DNA of 64,000 nucleotides from CBDCUW01 sp965222745 (lineage in GTDB: Bacteria; Planctomycetota; Planctomycetia; Pirellulales; Pirellulaceae), in assembly GCA_965222745.1 (NCBI GenBank), contig CBDCUW010000002.1, positions 1-64,000 of the forward strand. Reading direction: 5' to 3'. The notes beneath the pieces were generated by a model, which searched no databases, was not told the DNA's origin, and saw only the letters and a list, made by a program, of their open reading frames with translations. The position numbers and the translations under genes were made by a program. Positions 9,087 through 18,907 of the stretch are shown here, piece by piece (the first letter of the stretch is position 1; the number at the start of each line of letters is the position of its first letter).

Positions 9087-9125
9087 GATCCCACTGGGCC
9101 AGTGGCCCACTGGCCCAGTGGGATC
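9087..9125. repeat. 39-bp perfect palindrome
   Basis: Two perfect 19-bp arms (GATCCCACTGGGCCAGTGG and its complement) around a single central base. Internally the arms are themselves made of the unit GGGCCAGTGG. It lies in the rep/parA divergent region, so it is a candidate partition or replication site. Confidence 0.85.
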
Positions 9126-9298
9126 CCCCAAGGCAGACCTTTGGGCCAATACTCTTTGAGCCTGTGATTCCGGGTGCTTACGAGAGAATCTTCCATCGAA
9201 CAAACGAACGAAGCGACCACCTCCAACTGAATTCAAGATGTGGGTGGGTTGGCCATCGTCGGTCGCGGCCTGGCAAACCAAATCGTGCTGTCGAAAAA

Positions 9299-9386
9299 GG
9301 GCCACTGGCCCAGGGGGCCAATGCGCCATTGGGCCAGTGGCTCTTTGGGCCAAGGGGTGAGCGAGCCATCGGGCCACTGGGCCATT
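9299..9386. repeat. Cluster of GGCCACTGGCCC-type repeats
   Basis: At least four degenerate copies of the palindromic core of the 9087-9125 repeat (GGGCCACTGGCCCA, ATTGGGCCAGTGGC, GGGCCAAGG, GGGCCACTGGGCC) occur within 88 bp just before parA. Iteron- or parS-like spacing is suggestive, not proven. Confidence 0.6.
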
Positions 9387-9452
9387 TTTTTCTTGTCGGA
9401 TGCACTGCTGTCGTGTATGGAACCAGAAGGGGTAATAACGACGGGGGCAATC

Positions 9453-10343
9453 ATGGATGTGACAACCATTGCATTACGAAAGGGCGGTGTCGCCAAAACG
9501 GCAACTACGGTGAACATGGCTGCGGCGCTAGCCAAACTCGGAAAGAAAACTCTTGTCGTTGACCTCGATCCACAAAAGAACGCCTCCAAGCGGCTCGGAT
9601 TCGAGTTTCCCGAAGATGGTTCCCAGGACTTCTTTTCAAGCCTCGATGCGATCACCAACGGTACCCCAATGACCGAGATTGCGGTTTGCCATCCGAAATT
9701 CGATGGCAAGCTTTGGTTATGTCCGGCTGTGGATGCACTGGAGCACGTTGGTGACCTGATTCGTGGTGAGTACTATCAGTTGCCCCAATCCCAACAGGCC
9801 CAGATCACAGCAGAAGAACACGAACGTGCGAGGCTGGTGCATTTGAATCAATCTCTGGCAAGCCTAGCCAACCAGGGCTTTGACCACGTCTTGATCGATA
9901 CCCCTCCGCGCATGGGATTTCACTTGACTTGTTCACTTTATGCGTCCGATTGGTTGCTGATTCCCGTGTACCCCGATTCAGACTCGCTCGACGCGATGGA
10001 TGAGTTAGTCGACTACGCTTCCTACTGCATTGAGAAGATGAATTTACCGCTGCTGCTCATCGGTGTGCTGTTGTCGGGAACAAGGGTTGGCACAAACTTG
10101 GCGAAGGCCGTGAAGGATCATCTGATCGAAACATTCGGGGCCGACGGGGGAGGGGGCCTGTTTACCACTCAAATTCCCTTGGCTGTGAACATCCCGGAAG
10201 GAGCCAATCAAGGGCAAACGATTTTTGAGTATCGGCCGAACCATGGGCACTGTCGCCTCTTCACGCATCTTGCCGAGGAGTTTTTGCGGCGAATCGACTT
10301 GATGACCCAGGTAACCAAACAGACTGCAGGAAGCCGTGGCTAA
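9453..10343 (+). CDS. parA: ParA-family partition ATPase
   Basis: A 296-residue ParA/Soj-type ATPase that would bind nucleoid DNA and segregate plasmid copies with a centromere-binding partner. The deviant Walker A motif reads KGGVAKTAT (residues 10-18); the second glycine of KGGxGK is alanine. Walker A' is VVDLDPQKNAS and Walker B is VLIDTPPR. The start at ATG 9453 follows a GGGGG tract; an in-frame ATG at 9417 has no ribosome site, and anything earlier would translate the repeat cluster. The stop overlaps the GTG start of the next gene. The palindromic repeats upstream are its likely centromere or operator. Confidence 0.88.
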   Translation: MDVTTIALRKGGVAKTATTVNMAAALAKLGKKTLVVDLDPQKNASKRLGFEFPEDGSQDFFSSLDAITNGTPMTEIAVCHPKFDGKLWLCPAVDALEHVGDLIRGEYYQLPQSQQAQITAEEHERARLVHLNQSLASLANQGFDHVLIDTPPRMGFHLTCSLYASDWLLIPVYPDSDSLDAMDELVDYASYCIEKMNLPLLLIGVLLSGTRVGTNLAKAVKDHLIETFGADGGGGLFTTQIPLAVNIPEGANQGQTIFEYRPNHGHCRLFTHLAEEFLRRIDLMTQVTKQTAGSRG

Positions 10344-10851
10344 TCTAGTCGGTCGCAAAAAGAACCAGGGGATCCAGGACTCGCCCTTGATGCAACCGAA
10401 GCAAAAGGCGAAGCCGGCCAAGACTCCGCCCGTGCCCAACGTCAACACCTATCTTGAAAACGCGGCGACAGAAAAGTCGAAGCGAAGTTTGTCACGCGAA
10501 CGAAACTCCGTTCCGCCTCCTCGTCCCGCATTGGTGACACAGCCACCTCCCGTGGAAACACACCCCAGAGTGTCAAAAACAAAAGACTTGATTCGCAGGC
10601 ACATGTACTACACTGCGTGGCAACTGGACCGAACCGCGAAACTCGCGGAAGTGCTGATGCAAAAGAAGTCGCGCGCCCGCAGCGAAGGTTCACCGAAGGT
10701 GAAGACATCGGAGATCATCACGCGCAACACGTTCATTCGAGCCAGCGTCGACGCTGTGTTGTCGCTGTTCGACAATGATGACATCGAAATTGTCGATAAC
10801 GAAGAGGAACTCAAAGAGGTGATTCTTGGCAAAATGAAGATCGCGAAATGA
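10336..10851 (+). CDS. ParB-position partner of ParA (family not recognised)
   Basis: A 171-residue protein starting with GTG at 10336, overlapping the end of parA by 8 bp, so the two are translated together. The N-terminal 75 residues are low-complexity and Pro/Lys-rich (KQKAKPAKTPPVPN, PPPRPALVTQPPP). The C-terminal half is helical (TAWQLDRTAKLAEVLM, TSEIITRNTFIRASVDAVLSLF) and resembles small DNA-binding partners of plasmid ParA proteins, with a possible ribbon-helix-helix around IITRNTFIRASVDAVL. There is no canonical ParB motif set. Role assigned by position. Confidence 0.6.
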   Translation: MANLVGRKKNQGIQDSPLMQPKQKAKPAKTPPVPNVNTYLENAATEKSKRSLSRERNSVPPPRPALVTQPPPVETHPRVSKTKDLIRRHMYYTAWQLDRTAKLAEVLMQKKSRARSEGSPKVKTSEIITRNTFIRASVDAVLSLFDNDDIEIVDNEEELKEVILGKMKIAK

Positions 10852-11089
10852 CACCAGCGGCGTTCTGTGTGATCACCTTGCTGTAACAGACGTAGCCGTT
10901 TGACTTTGTTACCTCCCATCCAATTTTCCTGTGTACAAGTCCGAAAACGTACTCCCTGCTGGCGCCCTGTACGGTACACGCCGACACTGAAAGATGATTT
11001 AGCCAGAAGTACCGGCGTGCAGTGAAAAAATCTTCTTGCAGACGATGACACCCGGATAGCTTGGCTACCAACCAAGTGAAAGGGGAGGG

Positions 11090-12135
11090 GAGTTGACTGC
11101 CCTTCAAAGTGTATGCGGCAGCGCATACCGTCATCGGTCCGTAGAGCTGGACGCTGCGAGAGTAGCTTGTCCAGCTCGACGAGGGCTTACCAGAGTAATC
11201 CCACAAAAGAGCTCACTCCATTTGTATCGGAGTGAGTTCTTGTGGAGTAATCCTGGTATTCGACTCGATGGCCCATGATGGGAGTTCAGCGTGGGCGACG
11301 CGGAAAGACTCTTCTCTCTTTTGGAGTGAAGAGCCGTTGTTGTTCAAAGCAGGTGTAATCCCGTTTGTGAGCAATCCAAACGGAGCAAGCTGCCAACTTC
11401 GGCATGCTAATCCTGCCTAGGGGCGGTGAGAGTCTTTGACTTCGCCAACCTAGCTGGCGTGGGGAGCTCTGAGCCTGGCGACAGGCCAGACCGGGTTTGC
11501 CAACTCGGCGTCCTTGGAAACAAGGCGGTGAATAGCTCAACCATGAAAGGCGTAGGTGAATGCCTTCGCTTGCCAGTGAATCTCTTTGAAGCCGGTGCCA
11601 AACTGCGAAAACCCGTAGTCGGTCGGTAAGGGGATGCTTCCATGTTCGGTCCCCTGAAATGCTTGGCCACTGGCCAAGTGAAAGTATGGAAGCGGGAACG
11701 CTTCACATACGGCTGCGGTGTCTGCTCAGAATTGAGCTAGCGACGGGAGCAAAGAGGTGAAGACAACAACTAACGCGGGAAGGTCTTGAGATGCCGGAAT
11801 AGTCACCGGTGCCACGGCTTGGCAGCCAAAGGTGTTCTTCGGAAAAAATTCTCAAGACTGGGAGTGTGGTCTGAGTAGAAAGTGAATCACCGTTTCGTGT
11901 GATTCAGCGGTGATGGTCGCGAAGGCGGCTACATCAACGAACTCGTTGGTGCACGGCAAGGCAGTCGTGTCCCGTTTGTGACTGATCCGTGGGTGGTGCC
12001 TCGGAGAGCAACGACGAAAGGACTGACGGACGGTCGAGTTTACTCGACCATGTTGTAAGAAGAGAGGCTCCGGGAGGAGCCAAAAGAAACGGCCCCGAGG
12101 CGCCTCCGGAAGGAGGTGCCAAAGGGCCGGTTCAA
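11090..12135 (+). ncRNA. Large GNRA-rich structured RNA (candidate, about 1 kb)
   Basis: No credible protein frame exists here, yet the + strand has stem after stem. Examples: 11111-11128 (7 bp); 11144-11177, a 9-bp stem GAGCTGGAC/GTCCAGCTC enclosing GCTGC-GAGA-GTAGC; 11201-11245 (17 bp with a G-U pair and a small bulge); 11473-11486 with loop GCGA; 11512-11525 with loop GAAA; 11662-11678; 11684-11710 with loop GGAA; 12066-12081 with loop GGGA; 12090-12129, CGGCCC/GGGCCG around an 8-bp stem with loop GGAA. Six GNRA tetraloops on one strand fix the transcribed strand as plus. GTAATCC recurs at helix flanks near 11195, 11246 and 11355. This matches large ornate RNAs or ribozymes in style; I found no group II domain V. 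Ends are approximate; it may begin near 10970. Confidence 0.65.
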
Positions 12136-12356
12136 AAGTGTGGTTTTGTACTCAAGAAAGGAAAAGATGCGGAGCAGTTCATCAATGCCTGAAAGGCATT
12201 ATGAATTGCAAAGCATTCAATAAGAATATGGTTTTCGCGGCGGATTTCCGACGCGGTTTCTTTTGGATTGCACGCAGGAGGCGTTCCGATTTTTGGATTG
12301 TTTTCGGCTTTGGTGGGCCCGTGCCGATGAACGGGCCCCACATTTGGATGAGAGAA

Positions 12357-13088
12357 ATGGGCTACATGTGCGAAGCAACTTCGGTGAAGGGATTTGTGCA
12401 GCAAATCGCGGTGGTTTACTTGACCAAAGGCTACCGCTGGTTCGTGCAGGGTGAGATTCCTGCTGGCAAATCGGTCGCGTGCGTGGATGCGAAGCTGCTA
12501 AAAAAGCACAGCGTCGACATTTCTGAGACGACGCGTTGGCGCAGAAAAAAACTTGGTTTAGCAAACGTCCAGTACATTCGCTTCGGTCGACACTTTGTGC
12601 TCTTGGCAACCAACGGCCGGAAGCAAGACGAAGCGTGGCGACTCGTGGAAGAGACGCCGATTCGCGTTTGCAACTATTCAATCAGCCGAAGACCAGAAGG
12701 GAGAAGTCGAAAGGGATGGGATCGGCCGCGACTTCGCTCGCATGTTCAGATCGATTGGGAGCACTACAAGGAACTCAGGGCGATGCTAGAAGGCTTGGCA
12801 TGTTGGCGCACAGTAGGGGAGTTAACACAGTTGTTTTACGAACTGCCATTTGAACCTTACGCCCCCGTTCGTCGTCAGGTCGCTGGACTTCGGGCGTTGG
12901 CCAATCGCAAACGTCGCAGTCATGGTCTGACTCTGATTCCAAAAGAGTCCTTTCCAGTGAAAGCGTATTCGGTTCCCGTCTATCGACCCAACACTGTTGT
13001 TGAGTTGTGGTCACCGCTCGGGAAGTGGTGGTATGAAGTCAGACGGCCAAACGGTGCAATTTTGGGATGCAAGTGTATAATTGAGTGA
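12357..13088 (+). CDS. Unrecognised protein downstream of the structured RNA
   Basis: A 243-residue basic protein, MGYMCEATSVKGFVQQ at the start. The frame stays open back to 12138, but those residues are Arg/Trp/Phe-rich and look non-coding, and a GC hairpin sits at 12315-12338, so ATG 12357 (or 12348) is preferred. Visible blocks: VVYLTKGYRWFVQGEIP, KKHSVDISETTRWRRKKLGLANVQYIRFGRHFVLLAT, and RSHVQIDWEHYKELRAMLEGLA with PFEPYAPVRRQVAGLRALANR. The order suggests a beta domain followed by helices with many basic residues, fitting nucleic-acid binding. I see no RT, HNH, transposase or tyrosine recombinase motif. Its tight position 3' of the RNA suggests a ribonucleoprotein or mobile-element partner; that is inference. 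Confidence 0.65.
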   Translation: MGYMCEATSVKGFVQQIAVVYLTKGYRWFVQGEIPAGKSVACVDAKLLKKHSVDISETTRWRRKKLGLANVQYIRFGRHFVLLATNGRKQDEAWRLVEETPIRVCNYSISRRPEGRSRKGWDRPRLRSHVQIDWEHYKELRAMLEGLACWRTVGELTQLFYELPFEPYAPVRRQVAGLRALANRKRRSHGLTLIPKESFPVKAYSVPVYRPNTVVELWSPLGKWWYEVRRPNGAILGCKCIIE

Positions 13089-13166
13089 CGTTCGACGAGT
13101 CAACTACATCAAGAACTCAGGCGGTTTGTCCAACAATGGCTTGTAGACAATTGGTCGTTATGTTAA

Positions 13167-13517
13167 ATGGTTGGCATGGTAGCCGAATATCTAAAACCGT
13201 TGATGACCATCCTCTCTCTCGTTCTCGCGTCTTCGACAGCGTTCGCTTCGCCCAGCAACTCAACTTCGAGTTGCAGTCCCGTATACATGGTGAGCTTCAA
13301 GTCGTCGGACAGAGTCATCGACTACTATCTCGATGAAATTGGGTCGACAGATGTCGCTGGAGTGAAAATGCTGTCAGGTAAGGAGTGTGTAACAAGTTGG
13401 TTTCTCGGTAGAACAGTTATTCTCAACCCGGATCACGTGCTGGTGATCAAGATTCTGGAGTCAAGCAAGGAAATTCAACAACTTCTTAATGCGAACGAAT
13501 CGACCCAAGACCGGTAG
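13167..13517 (+). CDS. Small secreted protein, convergent with the RHS gene
   Basis: A 116-residue product with an N-terminal signal peptide (LKPLMTILSLVLASSTAFA, cleavage near AFA-S). The mature part has two cysteines and ends in a helical stretch (LVIKILESSKEIQQLLN). ATGs at 13167, 13176 and 13203 are all possible; none has a strong ribosome site. It ends only 3 bp from the stop of the convergent RHS gene. Small genes beside RHS tips can be immunity proteins, but these are normally co-directional, so I do not assign that role. Confidence 0.5.
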   Translation: MVGMVAEYLKPLMTILSLVLASSTAFASPSNSTSSCSPVYMVSFKSSDRVIDYYLDEIGSTDVAGVKMLSGKECVTSWFLGRTVILNPDHVLVIKILESSKEIQQLLNANESTQDR

Positions 13518-13520
13518 AAT

Positions 13521-16500
13521 TCAGAAACGCTGCAAGCCCGAAACAGGAACTGATTTTGATAAAGGTTTACTTGAATTGGGCGTCGGTTGTATCTGATGTA
13601 GTCGACGCTTCGTTTCTGCAAGGGTGTCAAGTAGTTTATTGACAATTGGTTTCCTATTGCGAAAGGTGTCGTAAAGTCGATTTATCGCCTCATCCAATCT
13701 TTCGGCGTGTGGACGTTGCTCGTCCAATGCACGTAGCAAGTCAAGAGGGTTCAGTTCGGACAGCGGAACCTCTCGCCTTGTATCGTCCGGACACACTTCA
13801 CCAAAACCACACATCGGGGGTGCCTCTGGTGCGACCATTCGACAAATTGTGTTGTCAAAGAGAAGCGAGGGTAAACCTCTCAGTACCACAAGGCAACTGG
13901 CTTGGCATATAAAATAGGGCAGTCCCGACTCCAAGCCAAATGGATCAGTTAGTAACGTGGGCTGATTTTGAACGTAGCGCCGATTGTTTGCGTCCTCCGT
14001 CACGCCAAGGGGGTCTTCTCCATTGAATGAGCCAAGTGTGGCGTCGTATATTCTTGCGCGGTAGTAGAAGAGATCAAGTTCAGGGTCGTATTCACGACCA
14101 GTAAACAGATACCGAGTCTGGAGCGGATTTAGGTTTCCAAGAACGTTTCCGTAGGCATCGAATTGAAAATGCTGGAGTGCCTCGCCATCCGATTTAACGA
14201 GGTCACGTGTTGTGCCGAGGTGATCAGTCAGATGCCAGATACTTGCCCCGGAGCTTGGCTCTTGGGCAAGAACTTCGTCAATGCCAGTGCCGTGAAGGTA
14301 CCTTGCTTTCAAAGAACCATCTTCAAAATCAAGAATCACATCCTCGCCATCGTAGACGAATCGAATTGATTCTGGTGAGTTGCTTCCACTGGTGACAATC
14401 TTGGCAATGCGTCGATCGAGCGAATCGTAGACATATTCAACCAGTTGCGTTTGGGTACCATCGGAATCGAAGCCGGTAACGCTTGTGAGGCGCTGGCGAT
14501 GGTCATAGGTGAATTGTCTTTTTGAACCATCTTCGGCGGTTCGCAGGATGAGGCTGCCTTCGTCATCGTGTTCGTAAGTGAACGTTCCGTCGTCACTCAG
14601 TCGATTCGCGTCATCCGTTTCGTATGCGTCACCGTGCCGGTGTGACGATACGCGATTTCCGTTTTCATCGTAGGTGTAGAACTCGTCGGTTAGAGCTTCA
14701 TCCGTGTAGTCTGCCGAGCGAAGTTGGTTGCGATCGTCGTAAGTGTAGGTCGCATTGCCATCGATGCTTTCAATCTGCTCGATTCGACTGGCGGCATCAT
14801 ACTCGTAGTCGTAGAAGGCGATGTTGCCTTGCTGGCCATCGTGCGAGATGCGTGCAAGTCGATTGAGGTTGTCGTAATCGTAATCAGTGACAACCGATGG
14901 CCCAGTTCGGTCGAGACTTCCGTAGCGGCTGATTGAATCATATTGACCAATCTGGTTGTAAACGAAGTCAACCAACTTGTCTGAAGTGCCGCTTCCTGAT
15001 TGTTGAATCGTTCCAAGTCGATTGAGCGGATCGTAAGCGTAGCTGGTTGTTGCTCCCGCAACTCCATCTATTGTGTCGGTTACCGACAAAACATTCCCAA
15101 CGCCGTCGTGGTCGTAAGAAAGCACCACGTTCGGAACATCTGGCGTACCAGCGTTGTCAACACTCGCCACGCGGTCGCGATGGTCATATTCAAACGCTAG
15201 CGATGAATAAACATCAGTTACGCTCTTCAAATTGCTGGCATCGTCGTATTCGTAGCTGATGGTGTTGACAACTGTCATTCCATCCGCATCAACCCAGGTC
15301 TCGGTGACGAGCCGATCAATGTCGTCATAGACGAAGTTCGTGATTCGCCCGTTGCGATCCGTCTTGCGAATCAGACTGTTGACCGCGTCATACTCATAGA
15401 GCGTGCTTTCTCCCAGCGGATCGGTTTCAGTGACCAGCCTGTCTCTCGCGTCATAGCGAAACCCGGTTCTGTTTCCAACTGGGTCAACAAGAGCAACGAG
15501 ATTGTCGTCCGGGTCGTACTCGTACGTCGTTATCCCGCCATCCGGATCGGTCGTCGATCTCAGCCGATTTCGAGCGTCGTATTCGTACGTGGTTTCATGC
15601 TGAAGCGGATCGGTAACACTCGTTAGATTGCCAACGTGATCATATCCGTATCGCGTCACATTGCTCTGTTCATCCGTCGTTGTTTCAAGCCGATCAAGCG
15701 GATCGTATGTGTTGGCAATCGTGCTTTGTTCGGCGTCTGTCGTTGTCTCAAGGTTGCCTGCTGCATCGTAGGTGAAGATCGTGACAGGCGAGGTGAGGGG
15801 ACCGTCACCGTCCGGATCTGGCTCAACAATTCTCGTTAGCCGATTCAGGTCATCGAAAGCGAACTCCGTTCGATTCCCGTTTTCATCAATGACAGCGGTC
15901 TGATTGCCCGCGCCGTCGTACTCGAATTCTTCGAAAGCCTCGTCGTTTGTTCCAACCGCGTAGGTAATCTTCACCAACCTGCCGAGAGGGTCGTAGTCGT
16001 AATCCGTCACGCGGCCAAGTTCATCGGTATGCAAATCCAGCAAGCCAAAGTCTCCGTAGGTCATCGTCGTGACCAAATCGTCGGAATCGCCGTTCTCGGC
16101 TGAGTCTAGATCGCCGACAACTCGCGTTGCCTTAACGCTATTTCCATTAGCTGGGTCAAGCTCGTATAGAGTTAAATGTCGCAACTCATCTTTAACAGAT
16201 GTGAGCTGACTGAAACGATCGTCGTAAGCAAACTCCTTGCGTAACTGATCAGAGTTCACATCGTTATACAATAAAGTCACGAGACCCTGAGTTGAGTTCT
16301 GCACGAGCGCGAGATCAACAGTCCCTGTGCCATCGAAGTCTCCTACGACACCAGCGGAGGAAGGATCAATCAGGGAGAAGCGTCGCGATGTTTGAAGTGC
16401 AAGATCATCGCTCCCGCGAAACAATTCCACATAGGTGCTACCCGCACTGCCGGCAAGAGTCACTATGTCAAGAGTTCCGTCGGTGTCGAAGTCAGCTGCA

Positions 16501-18907
16501 TGCGAAAACTCAAGGCCTGCCCAACTGTTTCCTGCAAATCCCAAATCAGCCTGCTCGGATGCAAAGACTCCTGAAGCGTCTCCCCGCACTAGCACTGATG
16601 AAACTTCTGATCCATCGACCAAGACAACTAAATCCGTTACGTCATCATCGGTAAAATCGCCTGTCGCCAATAATCGCACCTGAGAATCACTAATTTGGAC
16701 TCGCTGCCTAGGAAGAAACGACCCGTCACCGTTTCCCAGGAATATGTCAACATCGCCGCGAACAAATGATCCCAACGAGGATGCTTCGGAGTTGCTAAAA
16801 ACCAGGTCGACTATCTGATCTGAGTTTATGTCAACGGGCGTTGCGTACACTTCATCGTTGAAACCGAAAGTAAAACGCTGTGCAAATGTGAAATCTCCGG
16901 TACTTGATCCCAGCCAAACCTCGGTTCGACTGAATGGATTTGAGAGAATTAAATCAGCGATCCCATCTCGGTTGAAATCTGCATTCCCTACGTTTCCTTG
17001 AAATGCATCTATCTCGGTGATTCGCTCGGTAAATCCGCCGTTTCCATCTCCAAAGAGGATCGCCACATCGGATGTAGCCAGAGCCCCAAGTGAGGGCAGG
17101 ATGTCAATGTTGCCGTCGCCATTGAAATCGGCCGTTTGTATCGAGTCGAGCGTTAGAAACACGCCAACATTCGGATCGATGGGGTACGTTACAGGAGGCT
17201 GAAACAGCCCATTGTCATCGTTTAACGCCACTGAAACCGTAAAATCTGTAGAAAGAGCGGTCGCGATGTCCAGCATGCCATCGTTGTTAAAATCAGCAGT
17301 GCCAATATCGGCGATGCTCCCGCCAAATGCGATCGATGGTGGTACGCCGAGCCCGAATACTCCGCTTCCGTCACCATGAATGGTTACGATGTCCCCTGTC
17401 TCATTCGCAGACACCAAGTCGACCGTCCCATCATTGCTTACGTCGGCAAGTGCGATGGCGGCAGTGTCTAGCCGCAAGTCAACGGAGGGTGATCGAATAA
17501 AACGGATCACAGATTGGCTTGCTGGCTCCTGCAGTAACACATGAAGCGTCGAGTTTTGGTCAACAAACGCAGCGTCCGGTAGTCCATCGCGATTGACGTC
17601 AGCTATATCGAATCCCCTAAGTTGGCCGAATACGCCAGATTCGAAGATTCCCGCGAACTCAAATGTGCCGTCGCCATTGCCTAAATACACTGAAAATCCG
17701 TTGGCGTTCGAACTTTCGCTCGATGCCAAGTCAATGATTCCATCGAGGTCGATGTCAACAGCAACCAACCCTCCCGCCCTGAATGACGATGGAGATTGAG
17801 TGCGGAAGGTGCCGTCACCGTTTCCAAGATGAACAAGTAGGTCTACAGTCGTACCGCAACAATCATCAGTATTTGCCAAGTCAACTACTCCATCGCCGTC
17901 GAAGTCTGCTGCCACGAGGGACCTTCCTGCATAAGCAACAACGGATTGCGGAGACTGGAGCGAGCCATCGGGATTGCCTAGCAACACATTGACGAACTGC
18001 GAAGCGATGTTTGCGATGACGACATCGGAAGAACCGTCACCGTTTAAATCATCAGTTACGATCGAATACGGCCGGTCGCCGGTTGCTACGGCGGTCAATC
18101 CAGATTCATAAGAGCCGCCTTGAAGAAACGTGCCATCGCCTCTCCCCAAGAGTATTGAGACATCGTTAGAAGTTGAGTTTGCAATCGAGAGATCCGAAAT
18201 CGAATCGGCATTGAAGTCACCGACAGCAATGGAAACCGGCCCGTCACCGACATTGTGGCTTTGGGAGGGTCGAACGCTTCCGTTGGCAGAGAGCAACAAT
18301 ACGGAAACACTGTTGTCGGCATAGTTTGCAGTAGCTACATCCATGATTCCATCCGCGTCGAAATCGGACACGACCATTGCCTTGGGATTGCGACCCACCT
18401 TGTATCGTTCGTTTGGAAACAGATATGGGAGCGCGTTTGAATCCATCGAACTCACACTTATCGAGTCAGTCACCGAGAGAACGTTCCCTCTGTCGTCGTA
18501 AGAGAATGTAGTGGTTTGGTTCCGCGCGCCACGTGAGCTAACGATTAGATTGCTATCGTTACGAGTAATTGTTCCGCGCTGGCCGATTGTGTCTCTGTGC
18601 GCTCGTGCCTGACCAGCTTTGTCCAACGTTACTTCTTGGATGTTTCCGTTGGGATCGATGTACTTGCCGACTGTGCTGACAACGCGTGACATTTGAGGCG
18701 AGTCAAAAGGGTCAACCGTCGCTTCCGGTGGCAGTAGCACTTGTGTTTGAACCGGATCGTAGAACTGCTCAGACCCGTCTTTGCGTATAGAGTGCTGGGC
18801 GCGGCCGGCGAAGTTATAGAAGACACGCTCTTCAAACCCACGTTTGTCTTTGTGAGAGACCATCCGATGTGATGAATCGTATGCCCAAACGCGTGATGTC
18901 TCATCAG
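13521..18907 (-). pseudogene. 3' part of IS-split giant dockerin/FG-GAP/RHS gene
   Basis: This fragment holds the body and C-terminus of a protein whose start is at 23745. In order: a short YD-type section (FSYDDRGNVLSVTDS), then about a dozen FG-GAP/VCBS repeats (DFNADGISDL-type calcium loops, GNGDGTF), then some twenty YD repeats (YDPLGRL, YDHVGNLTSVTDPL), then the RHS core (TRYLFTGREYDPELDLFYYRARIYDATLGSF) and a variable tip of about 150 residues with five cysteines. RHS proteins wrap and export a C-terminal tip that is often a toxin; I do not recognise this tip. Deleting the IS and one target copy joins the frame as IVDPDETSRVWAYDSSHRM. An in-frame ATG at 18863 could allow a truncated product, but it would lack the export signal. 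Confidence 0.88.

Noticed and set aside
9233..9709. 158-residue minus-strand frame over the start of parA
   Set aside because: It is antisense to the ParA Walker motifs and crosses the palindromic repeats.
11684..11710. Possible group II intron domain V in the structured RNA
   Set aside because: The stem with GGAA loop superficially fits, but the basal helix does not pair and the AGC triad is absent. No intron RT lies nearby.
12138..12356. N-terminal extension of the protein downstream of the RNA
   Set aside because: Residues are Trp/Phe/Arg-rich without helical or strand pattern, a hairpin is embedded, and the credible protein begins at MGYMCEATS.
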